A stretch of DNA of 64,000 bases, taken from positions 108,877-172,876 of the forward strand of contig NZ_JABVAX010000005.1 of NCBI RefSeq assembly GCF_013404595.1. Reading direction: 5' to 3'. The notes under the pieces were generated by a model that was given only the letters and a program-made list of their open reading frames with translations, was not told where the DNA came from and did not search any database. This document shows, piece after piece, positions 8,312-17,582 of this stretch; within the stretch, counting starts at the first letter, position 1; each line of letters begins with the position of its first letter. Position numbers and translations under genes: made by a program. The stretch is from Jannaschia marina. Its GTDB lineage: Bacteria > Pseudomonadota > Alphaproteobacteria > Rhodobacterales > Rhodobacteraceae.

Positions 8312-9004
8312 TCAGCCCAGCATCTCCGCCAGCACCGCATCCGGGCCGGATTTCTCCGCCGGCTCCGGGCGCGCGATCGCCGGTGTCTCGTGGATGTGGA
8401 GGTCGCCTTCTGCGCAATCGAGCATGAAGGCCGCGAGGTCGCCCGTGCGGGTGCGGATGAGGTCTTCGGGGATGACGTCGTCGAAGACCTGGAAATCGCC
8501 CGAGGCCGCCTCGTCCAGAAGCCAGCCGGGGCGGACCGCCGTCCAGCGCAGCCAGGGCGTCGCTTGCAGGATACGCTCCATCTCGCCCATCTGCGCGAAG
8601 ATCCGCGACAGGCCGAGGCGCGCGGCGGCCTCGAACCAGATGGGGCCGCGCGACATCTCCTCCACGAAACTGGCCGAGATCGTCACCAGACGGTCAGGCC
8701 CCGCGACGCGCATCGCCGCCAAGAGGTTGCGCGTCCCCTCCGTGTGCAATGGCGGCGGGGCCAACGCCTCCTTCGGGCCTGCATCGATGCCCACGGCGTT
8801 CAGGACGGCATCGACGCTGTCGAGGTCCCCTTCGAGGCCATCGCGGGTCATCAGATCGCTCTCGACCCATTCGAGGCGATCGGCCGACCGCTCCCGCCCA
8901 GTGAGACCTTGGACAGAGGCGCGGACGCGGTGGCCGCGAGCGAGCGCCCGATCGACGAGCCGGGTACCGGTGGCCCCGTCGGCCCCGTAGATGAGTACAT
9001 ACAT
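8312..9004 (-). CDS. NAD(P)H-binding protein, atypical SDR / NmrA-like
   Basis: A 230-residue Rossmann protein beginning YVLIYGADGATGTRLVDRAL. This is the GxxGxxG dinucleotide loop of atypical short-chain dehydrogenases. Later segments (DLDSVDAVLNAVG, LVTISASFVEE, WTAVRPGWLLD) match the NmrA/YwnB group. The classical YxxxK is not evident, so it may be a redox sensor or an isomerase-like enzyme rather than a dehydrogenase. I chose the ATG at 9004 because AAAGGGA lies 6 bp before it. It is divergent from pth. Confidence 0.82.
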   Translation of the reverse strand: MYVLIYGADGATGTRLVDRALARGHRVRASVQGLTGRERSADRLEWVESDLMTRDGLEGDLDSVDAVLNAVGIDAGPKEALAPPPLHTEGTRNLLAAMRVAGPDRLVTISASFVEEMSRGPIWFEAAARLGLSRIFAQMGEMERILQATPWLRWTAVRPGWLLDEAASGDFQVFDDVIPEDLIRTRTGDLAAFMLDCAEGDLHIHETPAIARPEPAEKSGPDAVLAEMLG

Positions 9005-9117
9005 GGTGGTCCCTTTCAGCCTTGCCGGCAGAACCGCCGTGCCGGTGCCCCGGTTCCGGCTCTGGCCCCCGTGCGACCTTTCGCCTAGACCGGGTGTGAC
9101 TTGCAAAGGGGAGCGAC

Positions 9118-9807
9118 ATGCAACTCTGGGTTGGCCTGGGCAATCCGGGCGCGAAATACGCGGGCAACCGGCACAACATCGGCTTCATGGCGCTCGACCG
9201 CATCCTCGAGGATCAGGGGGGCGGGCCCTGGCGGTCAAAGTTCCAGGGCCAGATCGCCGAGGTGCGCTTCGGGTCCGAGAAGGTCTGGCTGCTGAAACCC
9301 GCGACCTTCATGAACCTCTCGGGACAGTCGGTGGGCGAAGCGATGCGCTTCCACAAGCTCAGCCCCGCCGACGTGACCGTTTTCCACGACGAGCTCGACC
9401 TCGCACCCGGCAAGCTGCGCCTGAAGGCGGGCGGCGGCCACGCGGGTCACAACGGGCTGCGCTCGATCCATCAGCACATCGGCCCGGACTACGCGCGCGT
9501 GCGGCTCGGCATCGGGCATCCGGGCTACAAGGACCGCGTCTCGGGCTACGTGCTGTCGGATTTCGCCAAGGCCGAAGGCGCGATGCTCGACGACCTCCTG
9601 CGCGGGATCTGCGATGGCGCGGCGAAGCTCGCCCAAGGCGACGGACCGGGGTTCACGAATGCGGTGGCGCTGCGGGTGAACCCGCCCCGGTCGTCGGGCG
9701 GCGGCTCGGCGAAGCCGGCGAAAGCGGCAGATCCGAAGCCCGAGCCGCAACCCGAGGCCGAGGAAAAGCTCTCGCCCCTGCAACGGCTTGCCGCCAGATT
9801 CAAGTGA
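9118..9807 (+). CDS. pth: peptidyl-tRNA hydrolase
   Basis: A 229-residue Pth. WVGLGNPGAKYAGNRHNIGF carries the substrate Asn9 and catalytic His19, and VFHDELDLAPGKLRLK (about 88-103) is the second conserved block. Peptidyl-tRNA hydrolase frees tRNA from peptidyl-tRNA that drops off ribosomes. The core ends near residue 190 and is followed by an Ala/Pro/Glu/Lys-rich tail longer than in E. coli Pth. The ATG follows AAAGGGGAG. rplY, often next to pth in proteobacteria, lies 50 kb away here. Confidence 0.97.
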   Translation: MQLWVGLGNPGAKYAGNRHNIGFMALDRILEDQGGGPWRSKFQGQIAEVRFGSEKVWLLKPATFMNLSGQSVGEAMRFHKLSPADVTVFHDELDLAPGKLRLKAGGGHAGHNGLRSIHQHIGPDYARVRLGIGHPGYKDRVSGYVLSDFAKAEGAMLDDLLRGICDGAAKLAQGDGPGFTNAVALRVNPPRSSGGGSAKPAKAADPKPEPQPEAEEKLSPLQRLAARFK

Positions 9808-9868
9808 CGTAATGCCTTGCTTGCGAGCCCCGGCCCGGCATGGTGACCTGCGGGCCGGAGGATCACGC

Positions 9869-11020
9869 ATGAAGACATGGCTCAAACGGATCGGGCTCGT
9901 GCTGTTCGCCCTCGTGCTGGCGGGGGGCGGGCTCGCCATTGTCAAACGGGAGGAGATCACGCGCCTCATCGCCGTCAACACGCTCTTCGCGCCCGAGAAG
10001 ATCGTGGCGAACTTCTCGAACATGCGCGGAGCGTTCCTGTGGACGCCGCTTTCGGAGGACGCAGGCCCGCCCCTGCCGCAGGGCACCGACACGCCCCTGC
10101 CGCCCGAGGCCGACACCTGGATCGCCGAACGGCGGATCACCGGGCTCATCGTGCTGCGCGGGGGCGAGATCACGCACGAAAGCTACCACCTCGGCACCGG
10201 CCCCGACGATCTGCGGATCAGCTGGTCGGTCGCGAAGTCCTTCCTGTCGCTCCTGACGGGCATCCTCGTGGACGAGGGGCGCATCGCCCTGTCCGACCCC
10301 GTGGAGAAATATGCGCCCGAACTGGCGAGCTCGGCCTATGCCGGAGCAACCGTGCAGGACGTGCTCCAGATGGAGTCGGGCGTCGCCTTCAACGAGGATT
10401 ACTTCGACCCCGATAGCGACATCAATCGCATGGGACGTGTCATCGCCCTCGGTGGCGCGCTCGACGATTTCACCGCCGCGCTCGACACCCGGGACCGGGT
10501 GCCGGGCGAGCGGATGAAATACGTCTCGATGGACACGCATGTGCTCGGGATGGTCCTGCGCGGGGCCACCGGGGCTTCGGTCCCCGACCTGATGGCCGAA
10601 AAGCTGATCGAGCCGATGGGCATCGGGCCGGCCTATTTCGTGACCGATGGGGAGGGCACGGCCTTCGTCCTCGGCGGGCTCAACATGCGCACGCGCGACT
10701 ATGCGCGCATGGGCCTGATGGTTGCGCAGGGCGGACGCCTCGACGGTGAACAGATCGTCCCCGAAAACTGGGTCAACATCTCCACCGTGCCCTCGGCCAG
10801 GACGGAGGCGGGGCGGATGCGTTATGGCTACCAGTGGTGGATGCCGGCGGACGGGCGGCCGGGCGAAGTCATGGCGCAGGGTGTCTACGGCCAGTTCGTC
10901 TACATCGACCGGGCCCGCGACGTGGTGATCGCCGTCAACTCCGCCGACCGCGGCTTTCGCGAAGCGGGCGTGAGCGAGGGCAACATCGAGATGTTCCGCG
11001 CCATCGCCGCCGCGCAGTGA
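9869..11020 (+). CDS. serine hydrolase of the beta-lactamase / class C family, membrane-anchored or exported
   Basis: 383 residues. An N-terminal hydrophobic segment (about 8-26, LGLV...GGGLAI) follows basic residues and acts as a signal or anchor. The catalytic SxxK is Ser120-Val-Ala-Lys123 in SWSVAKSFLSLL, and the second motif is Tyr218-Val-Ser220. It belongs to the AmpC/EstB/6-aminohexanoate-dimer hydrolase superfamily. Real beta-lactamase activity is unlikely to be its main role, and the substrate is unknown. It is not clearly in an operon with pth (61-bp gap). Confidence 0.87.
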   Translation: MKTWLKRIGLVLFALVLAGGGLAIVKREEITRLIAVNTLFAPEKIVANFSNMRGAFLWTPLSEDAGPPLPQGTDTPLPPEADTWIAERRITGLIVLRGGEITHESYHLGTGPDDLRISWSVAKSFLSLLTGILVDEGRIALSDPVEKYAPELASSAYAGATVQDVLQMESGVAFNEDYFDPDSDINRMGRVIALGGALDDFTAALDTRDRVPGERMKYVSMDTHVLGMVLRGATGASVPDLMAEKLIEPMGIGPAYFVTDGEGTAFVLGGLNMRTRDYARMGLMVAQGGRLDGEQIVPENWVNISTVPSARTEAGRMRYGYQWWMPADGRPGEVMAQGVYGQFVYIDRARDVVIAVNSADRGFREAGVSEGNIEMFRAIAAAQ

Positions 11021-11073
11021 TCGCCCCGAGCAGCCTGTATGCTATCTGATCCTCCAGAGACAGGAGAGTCCGG

Positions 11074-11460
11074 ATGACGACACCACCCCCCGGCCAGCTC
11101 GAGGCGCTCAACGTCCTCGGCCAGCCCCTTGCCCCCTGCGGAACCGACCCGATGACGGGGTTCTTCCGCGACGGCTGCTGCAACACGGGGCCGATGGACG
11201 GCGGCGTCCACACCGTCTGCGCGGTGATGACGGCAGAGTTCCTGGCCCATTCCAAGTACCTTGGCAACGATCTCTCGACACCCCGACCGGAATACAACTT
11301 CGCCGGCCTGAACCCCGGCGACCGCTGGTGCCTCTGCGCCGCGCGCTTCCTGCAGGCGCACGAGGAAGACTGCGCGCCTCGCATCATTCTGGCCGCGACG
11401 CATCTGCGCACGCTCGATATCGTGCCGCTCGACATACTCAGACGCTACGCCGAGGACTGA
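11074..11460 (+). CDS. DUF2237 family protein
   Basis: A 128-residue protein with the dense signature of DUF2237: LNVLGQPLAPCGTDPMTGFF, GCCNTG, VCAVMT, LSTPRPEY and GDRWCLCAARF. Six cysteines, including a Cys-Cys pair and CxC, are in conserved positions. The function is unknown. CAGGAGAG lies just upstream of the ATG. One base separates it from the following exported protein, so the DUF2237, DUF4893 and GNAT genes probably form one operon. Confidence 0.92.
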   Translation: MTTPPPGQLEALNVLGQPLAPCGTDPMTGFFRDGCCNTGPMDGGVHTVCAVMTAEFLAHSKYLGNDLSTPRPEYNFAGLNPGDRWCLCAARFLQAHEEDCAPRIILAATHLRTLDIVPLDILRRYAED

Positions 11461-11461
11461 C

Positions 11462-12058
11462 ATGCGGAAGACACTGGCCGCGCTTTGCCTTCTGGCCGGG
11501 CCGGCGCTGGCTCAGGCCCCCGACCTGCGCCCGCCCGACGTGCTGCGGATGCGCGCCCTAGATGCCCATCTCGGCGCAGCCCTGCGCGAGGCCATAGCCG
11601 AGGGCGACCCGCAGGCGCTTGCGGTGCTGTTCGAGGCGATGCGGGGCGCTCCGGTGGCGCTCGATGACGCCGATCCGGAGGGGGTCTGGAACTGCCGCAC
11701 GATCAAGCTCGGCGGGGGCGGCGTGCCTGCGGTGGCCTACCGCAACTTCCGCTGCGAGATCCGCACGGTAACCGACGGCCGCTGGGTTTTGACCAAGCTC
11801 ACGGGCTCGCAGCGCACGACCGGGACGCTCGCCGTGCGCGCCGACGGGCGCATCCAGTATACGGGCGTGGGCCACGTCGGGACCGAGCCGGCGGTGCCCT
11901 ACGAGGATCTGCCGCCGAAGGACCAGACGCCGTTGGAGCCGAACCAGACCACCGCCGATGTGGGCCTCTTCGAGATGATGTCCCCGGATCGCGCACGGCT
12001 GCTGCAACCTGCGCCGATCCTCGAGTCGCGCTTCGACATCCTCTACCTGACGCGCTGA
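11462..12058 (+). CDS. exported DUF4893-like protein
   Basis: 198 residues with a clear signal peptide (MRKTLAALCLLAGPALAQA, cleavage likely after ALAQA). The mature region has the conserved-looking blocks GVWNCRTIKLGG, YRNFRCEI and LTKLTGSQRTTG, which I recognise as DUF4893. It is predicted to be periplasmic with no known activity. Its TGA overlaps the ATG of the next gene by one base, indicating coupling. Confidence 0.82.
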   Translation: MRKTLAALCLLAGPALAQAPDLRPPDVLRMRALDAHLGAALREAIAEGDPQALAVLFEAMRGAPVALDDADPEGVWNCRTIKLGGGGVPAVAYRNFRCEIRTVTDGRWVLTKLTGSQRTTGTLAVRADGRIQYTGVGHVGTEPAVPYEDLPPKDQTPLEPNQTTADVGLFEMMSPDRARLLQPAPILESRFDILYLTR

Positions 12059-12654
12059 TGGAGAGCGGCTTCCATCCGATCCCGCCCGGCAAGGTCGCGG
12101 CCATCGTGACACATCTGGAGATGGTCGCGCCGCCCCCCGCGCGGGACGCGACCTGGCCCGAAGGTGTAACGCTGCGGCCGGTCGAGCGACCGAACGCGGA
12201 TTGGTACCGCGACCTCTTCCACCGCGTCGGCGCGCAGGACTGGCTCTGGTTCTCGCGGCTGAGGATGGATGACGCGGCCCTCGCGGCGATCCTGCACGAC
12301 CCGGCTGTCGAGGTTCACGCGGTCGAACGCGCGGGACGCGCCGAGGGCCTTCTGGAGCTCGACTTCCGCGACGACGAAAGCTGCGAGCTGGCCTTCTTCG
12401 GACTGACCCCGGAGGTTCAGGGCCTGGGTCTCGGGCGCGCCATGATGGCCACGGCGATCGCGCGGGCCTTTGCCAAGCCGATCATCCGCCTGCACGTTCA
12501 CACCTGCACCTTCGACAGCCCCGTCGCCCTGCCGTTCTACATCCGCTCGGGGTTCCGGCCCATCCGGCGGGAGGTGGAAGTGGTCGACGATCCGAGGCTC
12601 GACGGCACACTGCCCGAAGAGGCCGCGCCACATGTGCCGGTGATCCGAGGGTAG
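12058..12654 (+). CDS. GNAT family N-acetyltransferase
   Basis: 198 residues. The GNAT core lies in the C-terminal two thirds: LLELDFRDDESCELAFFGL, the acetyl-CoA loop VQGLGLGRAMMATAI (about 120-134) and ALPFYIRSGFRPI. The first 45 residues are an extra N-terminal segment. The acceptor substrate is not predictable. It is the last gene of the DUF2237-DUF4893-GNAT run and ends 11 bp from the convergent trpB stop. Confidence 0.87.
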   Translation: MESGFHPIPPGKVAAIVTHLEMVAPPPARDATWPEGVTLRPVERPNADWYRDLFHRVGAQDWLWFSRLRMDDAALAAILHDPAVEVHAVERAGRAEGLLELDFRDDESCELAFFGLTPEVQGLGLGRAMMATAIARAFAKPIIRLHVHTCTFDSPVALPFYIRSGFRPIRREVEVVDDPRLDGTLPEEAAPHVPVIRG

Positions 12655-12665
12655 GCGTCGCGCCC

Positions 12666-13898
12666 TCAGATCACCTCACCCATCTCCCAGCCCAGGGCTC
12701 GCGCGACGGTGAAGATGTCCTTGTCGCCCCGGCCGCACATGTTCATGCAGATCAGGTGATCGCGCGGCAGGTCCGGCGCGATCTTGGCGACATGGGCCAG
12801 CGCGTGGGAGGGTTCGAGCGCGGGGATGATGCCCTCGGTCTCGCAGCAAAGCTGGAACGCCTCGAGCGCCTCCTTGTCGGTGATCGAGACGTATTTGGCC
12901 CGACCGATCTCGTGCAGCCACGAATGTTCCGGTCCGATGCCCGGATAGTCGAGCCCTGCCGAGATCGAATGGCCTTCGAGGATCTGACCGTCGTCGTCCT
13001 GCAGGAGATACGTGCGGTTGCCGTGCAGCACGCCGGGGCGCCCGCCCGTAAGCGAGGCGCAATGCTCCATCTTCGCGTTCACGCCCTTGCCGCCAGCCTC
13101 CACGCCGATGATCGCGACATCCTTGTCGTCGAGGAACGGGAAGAAGAGGCCCATCGCGTTCGACCCGCCGCCGATGGCCGCGATGATCGTATCGGGCAGC
13201 CGGCCCTCGGCGGCCTTCATCTGCTCCTTCGCCTCCTTGCCGATGATCGCCTGGAAGTCGCGGACCATGGCCGGATAGGGATGCGGCCCGGCGACCGTGC
13301 CGATGCAGTAGAACGTATCCTCCACGTTCGTGACCCAATCGCGCAGGGCGTCGTTCATCGCGTCCTTGAGCGTGCCGCGCCCGGAGGTGACGGGCACGAC
13401 CTCGGCCCCGAGGAGCTTCATGCGGAAGACGTTGGGGCTCTGCCGCTCGACGTCATGCGCGCCCATGTAGACCACGCATTTCAGCCCGAACTTCGCGCAG
13501 ACGGTCGCCGTCGCAACTCCGTGCTGCCCCGCCCCCGTCTCTGCGATGATGCGGGTCTTGCCCATGCGCCGGGCGAGGATGATCTGGCCGAGCACGTTGT
13601 TGATCTTGTGCGCACCTGTATGGTTCAGCTCGTCGCGCTTGAGGTAGATCTTCGCCCCGCCCAGCCGCTCGGTCAGGCGCTCGGCGAAGTAGAGCGGCGA
13701 GGGCCGGCCCACGTAATTCGCCCAGAGATCGTCCATCTCGGCCCAGAAGGTCGGATCGGTCTTGGCGTGTTCGTATTGCGCTTCCAGCTCCAGGATCAGC
13801 GGCATCAGCGTCTCGCTGACGAAGCGCCCGCCGAAATCGCCGAAGCGACCGTTCTCGTCGGGGCCGGTCATGAAGCTGTTGAGAAGGTCTTCGGGCAT
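12666..13898 (-). CDS. trpB: tryptophan synthase beta subunit
   Basis: A 410-residue TrpB1-type enzyme that joins indole and serine to make tryptophan. The PLP lysine is Lys98 in [13 protein letters not shown], and the phosphate-binding GGGSNAMG and the C-terminal [12 protein letters not shown] are intact. It lies 71 bp downstream of trpF on the same strand. trpA is not in the window, so the alpha subunit must be encoded elsewhere. Confidence 0.98.
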   Translation of the reverse strand: MPEDLLNSFMTGPDENGRFGDFGGRFVSETLMPLILELEAQYEHAKTDPTFWAEMDDLWANYVGRPSPLYFAERLTERLGGAKIYLKRDELNHTGAHKINNVLGQIILARRMGKTRIIAETGAGQHGVATATVCAKFGLKCVVYMGAHDVERQSPNVFRMKLLGAEVVPVTSGRGTLKDAMNDALRDWVTNVEDTFYCIGTVAGPHPYPAMVRDFQAIIGKEAKEQMKAAEGRLPDTIIAAIGGGSNAMGLFFPFLDDKDVAIIGVEAGGKGVNAKMEHCASLTGGRPGVLHGNRTYLLQDDDGQILEGHSISAGLDYPGIGPEHSWLHEIGRAKYVSITDKEALEAFQLCCETEGIIPALEPSHALAHVAKIAPDLPRDHLICMNMCGRGDKDIFTVARALGWEMGEVI

Positions 13899-13969
13899 GG
13901 TGTCGCTCCCCTGATGTCGGTTCCGGTGTAGAACGCGGCGCGTGGGCCTGCAACGGCCCGGGGGCGGGT

Positions 13970-14632
13970 TCAGGCGGTCGCGGCCGCGACGAAACGCGCG
14001 ATGCGGGCGGCGTCTTTCCGCCCCGGCGCGGCCTCGACCCCAGAGGAGACGTCGACCTGCCGCGCGCCGGTCAGCCGGATCGCCTCGCCGACGTTTTCCG
14101 CAGTCAGCCCACCGGCCAGCATCCAGGGCTTCGGCCAGTCCCGCCCCGCGATCAGCCGCCAGTCGAAGCCCACGCCGTTGCCGCCCGGCAGGTCCGCCCC
14201 CTCGGGTGGTTTGGCGTCGACGAGAAGCTGATCGGCGACCCCGGCGTAGGCGTCGAGGGAGGGCAGGTCGGCTTCGGTCCGGAGGCCCACGGCCTTCATC
14301 ACCGGCAGCCCCGTGCGTGCCCGCACCTCGGCCACGCGCTCCGGGGTCTCGCCCCCGTGGAGTTGCACCATGTCGAGGGGCACGGTGCCCATGATGCGGT
14401 CGAGGAACGCGTCGTCCGGATCGACGAGCAGAGCCACCTTGGCAAGGCCCGGCGGCGCGCGCAGCGCGAGATCCCGCGCCGTCTCGACCGAAACGTTGCG
14501 CGGCGATCTTCCGAAGAAGACGAGCCCCATATAGGCCGCCCCGGCCTCGGCGGTCGCGGCGACATCATCGGGCGAGCAGAGCCCGCAGATCTTGACCCGG
14601 ACGCCCTGGCCCGGTCGTGTCACGCGCATCAT
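13970..14632 (-). CDS. trpF: phosphoribosylanthranilate isomerase
   Basis: About 220 residues forming a TIM barrel. The N-terminal [13 protein letters not shown] carries the catalytic cysteine, and [10 protein letters not shown] carries the catalytic aspartate. [19 protein letters not shown] and [12 protein letters not shown] are the other signatures. It converts N-(5-phosphoribosyl)anthranilate to CdRP in tryptophan synthesis. Two adjacent ATG codons (14632, 14629) could start the protein. It sits between lapA and trpB in a block typical of Rhodobacterales. Confidence 0.95.
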   Translation of the reverse strand: MMRVTRPGQGVRVKICGLCSPDDVAATAEAGAAYMGLVFFGRSPRNVSVETARDLALRAPPGLAKVALLVDPDDAFLDRIMGTVPLDMVQLHGGETPERVAEVRARTGLPVMKAVGLRTEADLPSLDAYAGVADQLLVDAKPPEGADLPGGNGVGFDWRLIAGRDWPKPWMLAGGLTAENVGEAIRLTGARQVDVSSGVEAAPGRKDAARIARFVAAATA

Positions 14633-14651
14633 ATCTGGTCTGTCCCGGTGT

Positions 14652-14996
14652 TCAGCCGTCGCCGACGAGAGCGAGAACCTCATCCTTTTCCGAGGTCTGG
14701 CGCTTGGCCTTCGCAAGCTCCTTCTCGAGCTTTTCCTTCTGCGCCCGCTCGGACCGGGCCTCGGCCCGATGCTTGTGCTCGCGCAGCCATTCCCAGACGA
14801 AGCCCACTAGGAGGCCGAGAGCCATCGCCATGAAGATCACGAGAAACAGAGGCATCGTCACCGACAGGTCGACGCCGAACATGCCGCTCAGGTCTTCGGG
14901 GATCAGGCGCAGGGTTACCATCGCACGGTTCGCGATGGCGAGGACCACGAGGACGAGGGCCAGCGCGCCCAGGAACAGAAGTCGGATGAAGCTCAT
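14652..14996 (-). CDS. lapA: LapA family (DUF1049) inner-membrane protein
   Basis: 114 residues. Two transmembrane helices (about 4-22 and 46-68) are followed by a highly charged, probably coiled-coil cytoplasmic tail ([23 protein letters not shown]...). This is the layout of lipopolysaccharide assembly protein A. The [16 protein letters not shown] segment between the helices is typical. The order rpsA-ihfB-lapA-trpF-trpB is one I recall from Rhodobacterales, supporting the call. The exact role in alphaproteobacteria is not established here. Confidence 0.85.
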   Translation of the reverse strand: MSFIRLLFLGALALVLVVLAIANRAMVTLRLIPEDLSGMFGVDLSVTMPLFLVIFMAMALGLLVGFVWEWLREHKHRAEARSERAQKEKLEKELAKAKRQTSEKDEVLALVGDG

Positions 14997-15041
14997 GCCC
15001 CTGACCTAGACCCCGAGCACGGCCCTGTCCAGATCGCGCGG

Positions 15042-15326
15042 TCAGGCCTTGCCGTTCAACCGATCGCGCAGAAGCTTGCCCGCCTTGAAGAAGGGCACGT
15101 GCTTCTCCTCGACCTCGACCGCTTCGCCGGTACGCGGGTTGCGGCCGGTCCGCGCATCCCGCTGCTTCACGGAAAAGGCCCCGAAACCGCGCAATTCGAC
15201 GCGGTTGCCGCTGGAAAGGGTCTCGATGATCTCGTCGAAGATGGTGTTCACGATCTTTTCGACATCGCGCTGGTAAAGATGCGGGTTTTCGTCCGCGATC
15301 TTCTGAATCAGCTCGGAACGTATCAT
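15042..15326 (-). CDS. ihfB: integration host factor subunit beta
   Basis: A 94-residue DNA-bending protein of the HU/IHF family. The signature block [22 protein letters not shown] (about 47-68) contains the beta-arm with the DNA-intercalating proline. The protein works as a heterodimer with IhfA, which is not in the window. AAAGGGAAG precedes the ATG. Placement directly downstream of rpsA is the classic position of ihfB and favours it over HU. Confidence 0.95.
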   Translation of the reverse strand: MIRSELIQKIADENPHLYQRDVEKIVNTIFDEIIETLSSGNRVELRGFGAFSVKQRDARTGRNPRTGEAVEVEEKHVPFFKAGKLLRDRLNGKA

Positions 15327-15655
15327 GTCTTCCCTTTCCTGCCTCTGCCAGAGGGCACGTCATCTTGTGCAGGCACGGCCGGTATATCCTTATTCTGACA
15401 TACAAAAAAGGGGTCGCTATCGGCGAATTCGATGGATGGGCGAAAATCTGTCGGCCCCTCTCGCGCACCGGCAAGACCCTGCCCGTCCGTCCCCGAAGAT
15501 CGCCTCAGGCGAGCGGTACTCAACCTATTGACGAAGAACCATTAACGACAGCGTTCATGGGGGCGCGTCCGCCGCGTCGTCCATGGCGTGCAAAGCCATT
15601 CCAGATGCTCAAAAAATGACACCTCTGCTGTCCATGGCGGCGAACAGCCGGTTGC
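15327..15655. other. intergenic stretch between rpsA terminator and ihfB
   Basis: About 330 bp with no gene I can support on either strand. It is visibly less GC-rich than the surrounding genes and holds the rpsA-proximal untranslated region plus, presumably, an ihfB promoter. On the minus strand an A/T-rich patch around 15385-15415 (including CCCCTTTTTTG and GATATA) is where I would look for it. No convincing -35/-10 pair can be fixed by eye. Confidence 0.4.
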
Positions 15656-15690
15656 CAAAAGAAGAAGGGCCCCGCGCTGCGGAGCCCTTC
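15656..15690 (-). terminator. intrinsic terminator of rpsA
   Basis: On the minus strand a GAAGGGCTCCGC / GCGGGGCCCTTC stem with an AGC loop and one G-T wobble is followed by TTCTTTTGG. It begins 27 bp after the rpsA stop. Together with the long gap to ihfB, this indicates that rpsA is mainly a separate transcript. Confidence 0.85.
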
Positions 15691-15716
15691 CGATTCTTGC
15701 GGATGTGGCACGGGGC

Positions 15717-17399
15717 CTACTTGTCGTCGCCCTTGAGCGCCGCACCCAGGATATCGCCCAGCGAGGCACCCGAATCGGAGGAGCCGAACTGTTCCACGGC
15801 CTCTTTCTCCTCGGCGATCTCCCGTGCCTTGATCGACAGGCCCAGGCGACGGTTCTTCGAGTCGACGTTGGTGACGCGCACGTCAACCTTGTCGCCGGCC
15901 GAGAACCGCTCGGGGCGCTGATCGGCACGATCACGGGCGAGATCGGAGCGACGGATGAAGGACTTCATACCCTCGTATTCCACCTCGATGCCGCCGTCCT
16001 CGATCTTGGTCACCTCGACGGTGATGATCGAACCGCGCTTCACGCCGCCGATGGCTTCGGCATAGGGGTCACCGTCGGCCGCCTTGATCGAGAGCGAGAT
16101 GCGCTCCTTGTCGGTGTCGACCTCGGAGACGACCGCCTTGACGATGTCGCCCTTGCGGTAGTCGCCGATGACGTCCTCGCCCCGGCCTTCCCAGGTCAGG
16201 TCGGAGAGGTGGACCATGCCGTCGATGTCGCCCGGAAGGCCGACGAACAGACCGAACTCGGTGATGTTCTTGACCTCGCCCTCGACCTGCGTGCCCTCGG
16301 GGTGCGTCTCGGCGAAGACTTCCCACGGGTTGCGCATGGTCTGCTTGAGGCCCAGCGACACGCGGCGCTTGGCCGTGTCGATCTCGAGCACCATGACCTC
16401 GACCTCTTGCGAGGTGGAGACGATCTTGCCCGGATGCACGTTCTTCTTGGTCCAGGACATTTCCGAGACGTGAACGAGGCCCTCGACCCCCGGCTCCAGC
16501 TCCACGAAGGCACCATAGTCGGTGATGTTCGTGACGCGACCCGTGTGGGTGCTGTCGAGCGGGTACTTGGCGATCACGGTGTCCCACGGATCGTCCTGCA
16601 GCTGCTTCATGCCGAGGCTGATGCGGTGGGTCTCCTTATTGATCTTGATGACCTGCACCTTGACCGTCTCGCCGATCGAGAGGATCTCGCGCGGGTCGTT
16701 GACGCGGCGCCAGGCCATATCGGTCACGTGCAGTAGGCCGTCGACGCCACCGAGGTCGACGAAGGCGCCGTACTCGGTGATGTTCTTGACGACGCCGTCG
16801 ACGGTCTGGCCCTCGGCCAGGTTGCCGATGACCTCGGCACGCTGCTCGGCGCGGCTCTCCTCGAGAATCGCACGGCGCGAGACGACGATGTTGCCGCGGC
16901 GACGGTCCATCTTCAGGATCTGGAACGGCTGCTTGAGGCCCATCAGGGGACCGGCGTCGCGCACGGGGCGCACGTCGACCTGGGAGCCGGGCAGGAAGGC
17001 CACGGCACCGCCGAGGTCGACCGTGAAGCCGCCCTTGACGCGGCCGAAGATGGCACCCTCTACGCGCTCTTCCTTGCCGTAGGCTTCTTCCAGGCGGTCC
17101 CAGGCGGCCTCACGGCGGGCCATCTCGTGCGAGATGACGGCTTCGCCACGGGCGTTCTCGACGTTGCGGAGATAGACTTCGACTTCATCGCCGACTTCGA
17201 TCTCGGCCGGCTCGCCGGGGTTCGCGAATTCCTTGAGATCGACGCGGCCTTCCATCTTGTAGCCGACGTCGATGATGGCCTGGCCGGCTTCGATCGCCAG
17301 CACCTTGCCCTTGACCACCGACCCTTCGGTCGGCGTGTCGATTTCGAGGCTTTCGTTCAGGAGGGCCTCGAACTCCTCCATGGATGCGTTTTGAGCCAT
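15717..17399 (-). CDS. rpsA: 30S ribosomal protein S1
   Basis: A 560-residue protein with six S1 (OB-fold) RNA-binding repeats. The more canonical ones show the GxVxxxxxYGAFVxL pattern: ITEYGAFVDLGGVDGLLHVTD, ITDYGAFVELEPGVEGLVHVSE, ITEFGLFVGLPGDIDGMVHLSD. It binds mRNA on the small subunit and aids initiation. Full length for the family. GTAAGGAAAC lies about 9 bp before the ATG. The preceding 183 bp (17400-17582) are noncoding and should hold its promoter and leader. Confidence 0.98.
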   Translation of the reverse strand: MAQNASMEEFEALLNESLEIDTPTEGSVVKGKVLAIEAGQAIIDVGYKMEGRVDLKEFANPGEPAEIEVGDEVEVYLRNVENARGEAVISHEMARREAAWDRLEEAYGKEERVEGAIFGRVKGGFTVDLGGAVAFLPGSQVDVRPVRDAGPLMGLKQPFQILKMDRRRGNIVVSRRAILEESRAEQRAEVIGNLAEGQTVDGVVKNITEYGAFVDLGGVDGLLHVTDMAWRRVNDPREILSIGETVKVQVIKINKETHRISLGMKQLQDDPWDTVIAKYPLDSTHTGRVTNITDYGAFVELEPGVEGLVHVSEMSWTKKNVHPGKIVSTSQEVEVMVLEIDTAKRRVSLGLKQTMRNPWEVFAETHPEGTQVEGEVKNITEFGLFVGLPGDIDGMVHLSDLTWEGRGEDVIGDYRKGDIVKAVVSEVDTDKERISLSIKAADGDPYAEAIGGVKRGSIITVEVTKIEDGGIEVEYEGMKSFIRRSDLARDRADQRPERFSAGDKVDVRVTNVDSKNRRLGLSIKAREIAEEKEAVEQFGSSDSGASLGDILGAALKGDDK

Positions 17400-17582
17400 G
17401 TGGCGTCTGTTTCCTTACATTTGCATTTATCTGGCCGCGCGGTTGTCTCCGCCGGTCTTTCGTGGGTCGGATAGCGCGTGGAACGCAGGCAAATGCCGCC
17501 GATCCGTCGTGCTGTCGGGTGACGCGCGCGGATATGACGGATCTGGGCCGGGTTTGCAACCGTCCGGCCCGCGCGGCCCCGG

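Noticed and set aside
9869..11020. Antibiotic-resistance beta-lactamase
   Set aside because: It has SxxK and YxS motifs but also features of the broader serine-hydrolase group; nothing shows antibiotic specificity.
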